From: an uncultured Lachnospiraceae bacterium
GTDB taxonomy: Bacteria > Bacillota > Clostridia > Lachnospirales > Lachnospiraceae
Reading direction: 5' to 3'
Length of the DNA stretch: 64,000 nt
Assembly: GCA_947624875.1 (NCBI GenBank)
Contig: CANQMA010000005.1
Location: forward strand, 1-64,000
Below, piece by piece: positions 58,839 through 64,000 of this stretch (position 1 is the stretch's first letter; each line of letters starts with the position of its first letter). A program made the translations under genes and the position numbers. The notes below the pieces were generated by a model. The model was given only the letters and a program-made list of their open reading frames with translations. It did not search any database and had not been told where the DNA came from.

Positions 58839-60572
58839 ATGAGTTACAAAGAACTTTATCAGGAATGGCTGACAAATCCATATTTTGATGTTCAGACGAA
58901 AGAGGAACTGAAATCTCTGGAAGGAAACGAAAAAGAGATTGAAGACAGATTTTATAAGGAATTGGAATTTGGTACTGCAGGGCTGCGAGGCGTGATTGGC
59001 GCGGGTACCAACCGGATGAATTTTTATACAGTCAGAAAGGCAACGCAGGGACTGGCAGATTATATTATAAAGATGAACGGCCAGCAGAGAGGCGTTGCGA
59101 TTTCCTATGATTCCAGAAGGATGTCGCCGGAATTTGCAGATGCGGCAGCGCTTTGCCTGAATGCCAATGGGATTAAAGCGTACGTTTTTGACGCGCTCCG
59201 TCCGACGCCGGAACTTTCGTTTGCAGTCAGAACGCTCAATTGTATTGCGGGAATTAACATCACTGCAAGCCACAATCCTGCTGAATATAACGGATACAAA
59301 GTTTATTGGGAAGATGGCGCACAGATTACGCCGCCACATGATGTCAATATTATGGCCTCTGTAAAAGTGACCGACATCACTGCCGCAAAAACCATGGAAA
59401 AGGAGCAGGCAGTCGCAGAAGGGCTTTATATTTCAATTGGTGCCGATGTTGATGACCAATATATTGCAGCGCTGAAATCACAGGTGAAAAACCAGGATGC
59501 GATTTTAAAGGCGCAAAAGGATCTCACGATTGTATATACGCCGCTTCACGGCACGGGAAATATTCCTGCCAGAAGGATTTTAAAGGAACTCGGATTTGAA
59601 AATGTCCATGTGGTAAAGGAACAGGAACTTCCGGACGGAGATTTCCCGACAGTCGGTTATCCAAATCCGGAGACGCCAAAAGCATTTGAACTGGCGGTAA
59701 AACTGGGAAATGAAGTCGATGCAGACTTACTGCTTGCCACAGATCCGGATGCAGACAGACTGGGCGTTTATGTCAAGGGAGAAAAGCCGGGTACTTATCA
59801 TGCACTGACCGGAAATATGTCTGGTTCACTGCTGGCAGAATATGAATTAAGCATGATGAAAGAGCAGGGCACCCTGCCGGAAGACGGAGTACTGATTAAG
59901 ACGATTGTAACGACCAATCTGGTCAATGATATTGCAAAGGCATACGGAGTAGAACTGATTGAGTGCCTGACCGGATTTAAATATATCGGACAGCATATCT
60001 TAAATATGGAACAGACCGGAAAGGGACATTACTGCTTCGGTTTTGAGGAAAGTTATGGATGTCTGATTGGAACGCATGCCAGAGATAAAGATGCGATTGT
60101 AGCAACGATGGCGCTGTGCGAAGCCGCGGCATACTACAAGACAAAGGGAATGTCCCTCTGGGATCAGATGATTGCGATGTACGAAAAATATGGATATTGG
60201 CAGGATGGCATTCAATCAATCGAACTCAAGGGGAAAGAAGGTATCGAAAAAATTGTTGCTACGATTGACCGGCTGCGTGACAATATTCCAAAAGAAATCG
60301 GAGGATATCAGGTTCTTTCTGCAAGAGATTACCGGGAAGATACCATCACGGATATGGCGACCGGTAAAGTGACGCCGACGGGACTTCCTACGTCCAATGT
60401 ACTTTATTATGATTTACAGGATGACGCGTGGGTATGCGTCAGACCATCCGGAACAGAGCCGAAACTCAAATTTTATTATGGCGTCAAAGGCGTCAACTTT
60501 ACGGATGCAGAAGAAAAACTGCAAAGTCTTGGACAGTCCATGGTTGATCTTGTTCATGAGATGATGAACTAA
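58839..60572 (+). CDS. Phosphoglucomutase/phosphomannomutase
   Basis: 577-aa alpha-D-phosphohexomutase. Phosphoserine loop TASHNPAEYNGYK near residue 138, metal loop DPDADRLGV near 305, sugar loop GFEESYG near 400 and phosphate-binding RPSGTEPKLKFY near 540. The length fits the Bacillus PgcA group that links glucose-6-phosphate to UDP-glucose and glycolipid synthesis. ATG 58839 follows AGGAGG (58828-58833); ATG 58818 is less well spaced. Confidence 0.93.
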   Translation: MSYKELYQEWLTNPYFDVQTKEELKSLEGNEKEIEDRFYKELEFGTAGLRGVIGAGTNRMNFYTVRKATQGLADYIIKMNGQQRGVAISYDSRRMSPEFADAAALCLNANGIKAYVFDALRPTPELSFAVRTLNCIAGINITASHNPAEYNGYKVYWEDGAQITPPHDVNIMASVKVTDITAAKTMEKEQAVAEGLYISIGADVDDQYIAALKSQVKNQDAILKAQKDLTIVYTPLHGTGNIPARRILKELGFENVHVVKEQELPDGDFPTVGYPNPETPKAFELAVKLGNEVDADLLLATDPDADRLGVYVKGEKPGTYHALTGNMSGSLLAEYELSMMKEQGTLPEDGVLIKTIVTTNLVNDIAKAYGVELIECLTGFKYIGQHILNMEQTGKGHYCFGFEESYGCLIGTHARDKDAIVATMALCEAAAYYKTKGMSLWDQMIAMYEKYGYWQDGIQSIELKGKEGIEKIVATIDRLRDNIPKEIGGYQVLSARDYREDTITDMATGKVTPTGLPTSNVLYYDLQDDAWVCVRPSGTEPKLKFYYGVKGVNFTDAEEKLQSLGQSMVDLVHEMMN

Positions 60573-60580
60573 GAAAAACA

Positions 60581-60667
60581 TTGACAGCAAATTCAGGAAA
60601 TCAGGTATAAAAAGATCAAACACCATAATATATTTTAATAATAAAATATATTATGGTGCTTTTTTTA
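60581..60667 (+). promoter_or_regulatory. Promoter plus 17-bp terminator-like hairpin abutting an ATG
   Basis: TTGACA (60581-60586), 19-bp spacer, TATAAA (60606-60611), expected start near 60618. Immediately after lies a perfect 17-bp stem (60621-60637 with 60642-60658, AATA loop), then C and seven U/T ending at 60666, and ATG at 60667. There is no room for a ribosome site. The hairpin also works as the phosphoglucomutase terminator. Confidence 0.7.
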
Positions 60668-61086
60668 TGCGAAAAAAACAGTGGAAAGGATTGGGGCTCT
60701 TTCTGGTACTGACGTTCCTGCTGGCCGGATGCTCGGCAGAAAAAGTGAGTAGTAAAAAACTGCGGGATGTGGACTTTACGGTTGTGTCAGAATTGGAAAT
60801 GACAGAGGAAGTGAAAAAAATTGTGGAGGAGAAAAAAACCGCACCGTTTAAAGTGACCTTTACCGACCATGAGTACACCTATATCATTATTGGGTATGGA
60901 AAGAAAAACTATGAGGGATACCGCGTCACAGTAAAGGAATTATATGAAAGCTCCAATGCGGTTTATGTAAAAACAGAATTTTCGGGGCCGAAAGAATACC
61001 GCACTTCTTCCAATGCTTCCTACCCTTATATTGTTATTAAAATAGAAGCAACAGACAAAAATATAGTTTTTAGCGAATCGGAATAA
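60667..61086 (+). CDS. PrcB-like lipoprotein
   Basis: 139-aa lipoprotein: leader MRKKQWKGLGLFLVLTFL and lipobox LAGC (Cys22). The C-terminal half resembles the PrcB_C domain (IIIGYGKKNYEGYRVTVKEL, then SYPYIVIKI), found in small secreted proteins associated with protease complexes and in spore formers. The start has no Shine-Dalgarno sequence because a hairpin and U-run end directly before ATG. The next in-frame start candidate (TTG 60691) would remove the leader. SipL follows 54 bp downstream. Confidence 0.72.
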   Translation: MRKKQWKGLGLFLVLTFLLAGCSAEKVSSKKLRDVDFTVVSELEMTEEVKKIVEEKKTAPFKVTFTDHEYTYIIIGYGKKNYEGYRVTVKELYESSNAVYVKTEFSGPKEYRTSSNASYPYIVIKIEATDKNIVFSESE

Positions 61087-61140
61087 GAACGCGCCGCCGT
61101 GCATAAAATTCAGTATGAGAAAATGTCTTGGAGGGGTAGT

Positions 61141-62691
61141 ATGGAACTCATAAAAAATAATATTCATATGAATGTCATAAAAAAGAACCTGGTGACAACT
61201 TTTTATGTAAACCATGAAGCGATGGTAAATGAGGCGCATCCGGAAATAAAACAGATTATCAGTAAACAGGAGCGGGTGATTGCCGACAATGTCAGTATCC
61301 GAAACAGTCAGGTCATCATTGATGGAACTTTTTCCTATCAGATTCTTTATTATTCTGACGATTCTGAAATGGCGTACGGATTAGAAGGAGAAAGCGGTTT
61401 TCAGGAGATGATTAAAGTCCCTGATATTGAAGAAGCGGATGGAACAGTGCGGCTGGAGGTCATTTCTGCATCAGTTCAGCTCGTCAATCCAAGAAACTAT
61501 ATTTACAAAATTCAGGTCATGGCATATATCACCATTGAGCAGATAGAAGATTTGGAATGCGCGAAAGCGATAGCACAGGATGGCGTCATGGTTCTGGGAA
61601 AGAGCATTGACACACTTTTGGCAGTGGATGACAAAACTGAGACGTTCCGGGTCAGTGAGCAGATTGCAGTGCCTGCGGGGAAACCGGCCATTGACAAAAT
61701 TGTCTGGAAAGATGTGCGCATTAAGAATATCAATACCAGAGTATTGGAACGTCAGATTGAAATACAGGGAACACTGAGTGTGTTTATGATTTATATCGCG
61801 GATGTGGAAAATTCGCCGGAGCAGTGGATTGAGACAACGGTCGGCTTTTCCGGTGTAATTGAAATGGAAGAAGCGGGAGAAGGACAAATTAGTTATGTGG
61901 ATGCAAAATTACATACCGTAAATCTGATGCCGGCAGCAGACCAGAATTATGAAACAAAAAGCGTGGAACTTTCCGCCCTGTTAAGACTGAATATCAAACT
62001 CTATGAAGAGAGTGAAATAGAAACCATCGAGGACGTTTATGCCAACGACCGGAAACTGATTCCAAAAATCGAGGAGAAATCTTATAATCGTCTTTTGGTA
62101 AAAAATCAGGCGAGAACAAAAAATACTATTAAGATTGAGGTGGAGCCGGAGAACGGACATATCCTGCAGCTTTGCAATGGAAACGCCCATCTGAAAATAG
62201 AAAATATCATTGCAGGCGACAACTGTGTAAAAATCATGGGGAAACTGAATGCACAGATTATTTATATTTCGTCTGATGACAAAAATCCGATACAGTCAAA
62301 AAATCAGGAAGTTTCCTTTGAACATAAGATTGATGCAGAAAACATTTCTTCGCAGGATAAATACTATATCGACTGGCGCACTGAGGAAGTGTCTGCCAAT
62401 ATGGTCAATACAAGTCAGGTGGAAATCAAGGCGGTCATTGCCATGGAAGTTCTCGCATTTCGTGCAGAAAAAGGAAACTTTATCACAGAGATTGGAGAGG
62501 AACCGCAGGACATGGAAGAGTTAAGCCGGATTCCCCTGGTCCGGGGATATATTGTACAATCCGGAGATACTCTGTGGCAGCTGGCAAAGAAAAACCACAC
62601 GACCATTGATGAAATTATGCGGATCAATGAGTTGAAAGAAAACCATATCAGAAAAGGGGATAAATTACTGATTGTAAAATCTTGCCAGTAA
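61141..62691 (+). CDS. SipL-like sporulation protein (SPOCS/DUF3794 plus LysM)
   Basis: 516 aa. Residues 10-460 contain repeated DUF3794/SPOCS-type beta modules (for example VIADNVSIRNSQVIIDGTFSYQILYYS and the similar AGDNCVKIMGKLNAQIIYIS, each cited in part here). Residues 468-512 are a LysM domain (YIVQSGDTLWQLAKKNH). This architecture is that of SipL of Clostridioides difficile, which binds SpoIVA and tethers the spore coat. GGAGGGG precedes ATG 61141. The stop overlaps the open frame of ispE's upstream extension but not its chosen start. Confidence 0.88.
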   Translation: MELIKNNIHMNVIKKNLVTTFYVNHEAMVNEAHPEIKQIISKQERVIADNVSIRNSQVIIDGTFSYQILYYSDDSEMAYGLEGESGFQEMIKVPDIEEADGTVRLEVISASVQLVNPRNYIYKIQVMAYITIEQIEDLECAKAIAQDGVMVLGKSIDTLLAVDDKTETFRVSEQIAVPAGKPAIDKIVWKDVRIKNINTRVLERQIEIQGTLSVFMIYIADVENSPEQWIETTVGFSGVIEMEEAGEGQISYVDAKLHTVNLMPAADQNYETKSVELSALLRLNIKLYEESEIETIEDVYANDRKLIPKIEEKSYNRLLVKNQARTKNTIKIEVEPENGHILQLCNGNAHLKIENIIAGDNCVKIMGKLNAQIIYISSDDKNPIQSKNQEVSFEHKIDAENISSQDKYYIDWRTEEVSANMVNTSQVEIKAVIAMEVLAFRAEKGNFITEIGEEPQDMEELSRIPLVRGYIVQSGDTLWQLAKKNHTTIDEIMRINELKENHIRKGDKLLIVKSCQ

Positions 62692-62765
62692 AGAGAAAAA
62701 AATTTATACTATGGATAAAAGAAAACCCAAATGCAGAAATCCCCGTTGCGGGAGGAGGATACACA

Positions 62766-63659
62766 ATGACAGAAATCAAACTGAGAGCCTACGGAAAAAT
62801 TAATTTAGGATTGGATGTATTAAGAAAAAGAGCGGACGGATATCATGACTTGAAAATGATCATGCAGAACGTCGGCGTCCATGATGATATCGTAATAGAA
62901 AAAAACGGGCAGACAGACCGGATCCGGGTGGAAACGGACACGACTGTTTTAAATAACGAAAAAGGGAATCTGGCGTATGAGGCTGCAGCGCTTCTTTTTG
63001 ACGAGTTTCAGATTCATGAGGGCGTGACAATCCACATCACCAAACGGATTCCAATCGCTGGAGGCATGGCGGGCGGAAGCGCGGACTGCGCAGCGACGCT
63101 TCAGGGAATCAATCAGTTGTTTGCGCTCGGACTTTCTGTGGAACAGCTGATGGAACGGGGCGTAAGACTGGGTGCGGACGTCCCTTACTGTATTCTCGGA
63201 GGAACTGCTCTTGCGGAGGGAATCGGAGAAAAATTAACGCCGCTGCCGGCACCTCCGCAGGCGCATATTATCATTGCAAAACCGCCGGTCTCTGTGTCTA
63301 CCGCTTATGTATATGGTCATATCAGGCCGCTGGAAATTGTGAAAAGACCGGACACCGAGGGGATGATTAGGGCAATTCGTGAGGGAAATTTAAAAAAACT
63401 GTCCGCCCTGTTATACAATGTCATGGAAGATGTGACGGTTCCTGAGTATCCCGTAATTGATGAGATAAAACAAACGCTTTTGCAGGAGGGGGCGCTCAAT
63501 GCCATTATGAGTGGCAGCGGACCGACTGTTTTTGCTGTTTTTGATAAACCGGATCTGGCACAGCGCGCCATGGAGACCTTAAAGCGCACAAAGATGACTC
63601 AGCAGTTGTATTTGACAGAATTTGTCAACACAGGGGTTTCATTCGAACAGGAAATTTAA
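62766..63659 (+). CDS. ispE: 4-diphosphocytidyl-2-C-methyl-D-erythritol kinase
   Basis: 297-aa GHMP kinase of the MEP isoprenoid pathway. RAYGKINLGLDVL opens the protein; the ATP loop PIAGGMAGGSADCAATL is near residue 97, catalytic Asp in LGADVPYCI near 140, and MSGSGPTVFAVF near 250. GGGAGGAGG lies before ATG 62766, 74 bp after sipL. The last 21 bp overlap a small minus-strand ORF. Confidence 0.96.
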   Translation: MTEIKLRAYGKINLGLDVLRKRADGYHDLKMIMQNVGVHDDIVIEKNGQTDRIRVETDTTVLNNEKGNLAYEAAALLFDEFQIHEGVTIHITKRIPIAGGMAGGSADCAATLQGINQLFALGLSVEQLMERGVRLGADVPYCILGGTALAEGIGEKLTPLPAPPQAHIIIAKPPVSVSTAYVYGHIRPLEIVKRPDTEGMIRAIREGNLKKLSALLYNVMEDVTVPEYPVIDEIKQTLLQEGALNAIMSGSGPTVFAVFDKPDLAQRAMETLKRTKMTQQLYLTEFVNTGVSFEQEI

Positions 63660-63833
63660 AAACTTCAGATATTTCAGTTCAAAATGAACCTCTGGCTCTT
63701 GGGAAGGTGTATTTGGGACAGTTTCCTGAGCGGAAGGTTCCATTTTCATGGAATCCTCAGGAAATCCAAGCGGTGGACAAAACAGACTCCACCAGAAAAC
63801 AATAATAAAAACAAACACGCGAATTTTTTTCAT
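63639..63833 (-). CDS. Small predicted secreted or membrane peptide
   Basis: 64 aa on the minus strand, unrecognised. It begins with a basic residue pair and a hydrophobic stretch (MKKIRVFVFIIVFWWSLF) typical of a signal or anchor, followed by an acidic, Pro/Glu-rich tail. A good ribosome site, GGAGG, lies five bases before the ATG (63842-63838 on the minus strand), which is the main argument that it is real. It converges on ispE and overlaps its last 21 bp. The rest of the window (63850-64000) holds TTGACA at 63887-63892 but no further gene start. Confidence 0.45.
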   Translation of the reverse strand: MKKIRVFVFIIVFWWSLFCPPLGFPEDSMKMEPSAQETVPNTPSQEPEVHFELKYLKFLNFLFE

Positions 63834-64000
63834 ATAACCTCCATACTCTTTTCGATTTTCTGTTCATCACAGACATATGGAGTATTGACAGAAATTTTCT
63901 GACTTATTCATCAACATACAATTTTGTCAAAAGTATTGAATTATTCCTGATGAGCAGTTAAAATAGTCGAAGATTCGATACAGGATGAGAACTCTTTGGT

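Overview
The window reads as a chromosomal segment of a low-to-moderate GC, endospore-forming gut Firmicute, most likely a Lachnospiraceae-type Clostridium. Support: a large Bacillus-type SRP RNA in the order tadA-ffs-dnaX-ybaB-recR; a split transketolase; T-box and SAM-I leaders; strong GGAGG ribosome sites with TTG/GTG starts; sporulation genes (SipL-like, CotS-like); MecA; and loci for fungal or plant beta-1,3-glucan and for glucuronides. I cannot name the species from sequence alone. There is no prophage, transposase, CRISPR array, rRNA or tRNA.

Layout. 0.1-3.1 kb: murB-rapZ-whiA-crh-like cluster. 3.3-9.1 kb: accessory surface block with a CBM56/GH64 glucanase, an HTH-MntA/HepT toxin-antitoxin pair with its own operator, and a BspA-type leucine-rich-repeat protein. 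9.1-9.36 kb: three 82-bp tandem repeats before dnaE. 9.5-24.7 kb: replication, translation and repair genes (dnaE, SPOUT methyltransferase, mecA, GH18 lipoprotein, tadA, SRP RNA, dnaX, ybaB, recR), an uncharacterised TPR/acidic-linker/P-loop protein and transketolase halves. 24.9-32 kb: nitrogen and sulfur uptake (Amt-PII fusion, hydroxyacid dehydrogenase, SsuABC-like transporter, LysR regulator). 32-40 kb: DegV, a sigma-like protein lacking region 4, a TcaA-like membrane protein, flavin reductase, dinB, aroK, murA and a serine hydrolase. 40.3-48.3 kb: complete glucuronide pathway: beta-glucuronidase, UxaC, UxuA, an SDR-type UxuB, KDPG aldolase and KDG kinase, under a LacI regulator with two operators placed at two divergent start sites. 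48.5-49.9 kb: GT-C membrane protein. 50-53.7 kb: T-box/leuA and SAM-I/metK. 53.8-63.9 kb: pdxK, a MocR-Cca fusion, a CotS-like pseudokinase, phosphoglucomutase, a PrcB-like lipoprotein, SipL, ispE and a small secreted-peptide ORF.

The best candidates for undescribed biology are: (1) 2-isopropylmalate synthase carrying a complete C-terminal AraC-type DNA-binding domain straight after its leucine-sensing domain, in a gene already under T-box control; (2) a MocR/PdxR regulator fused in frame to CCA-adding enzyme at a point where one base decides between fusion and an overlapping stop/start; (3) a sigma-70-like protein whose DNA-melting region is degenerate and whose region 4 is missing; (4) the 82-bp structured repeats carrying extended -10 boxes before dnaE; (5) a PrcB-like gene whose AUG directly follows a 17-bp terminator-like hairpin. 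All functional statements come from reading motifs; no database search was run.
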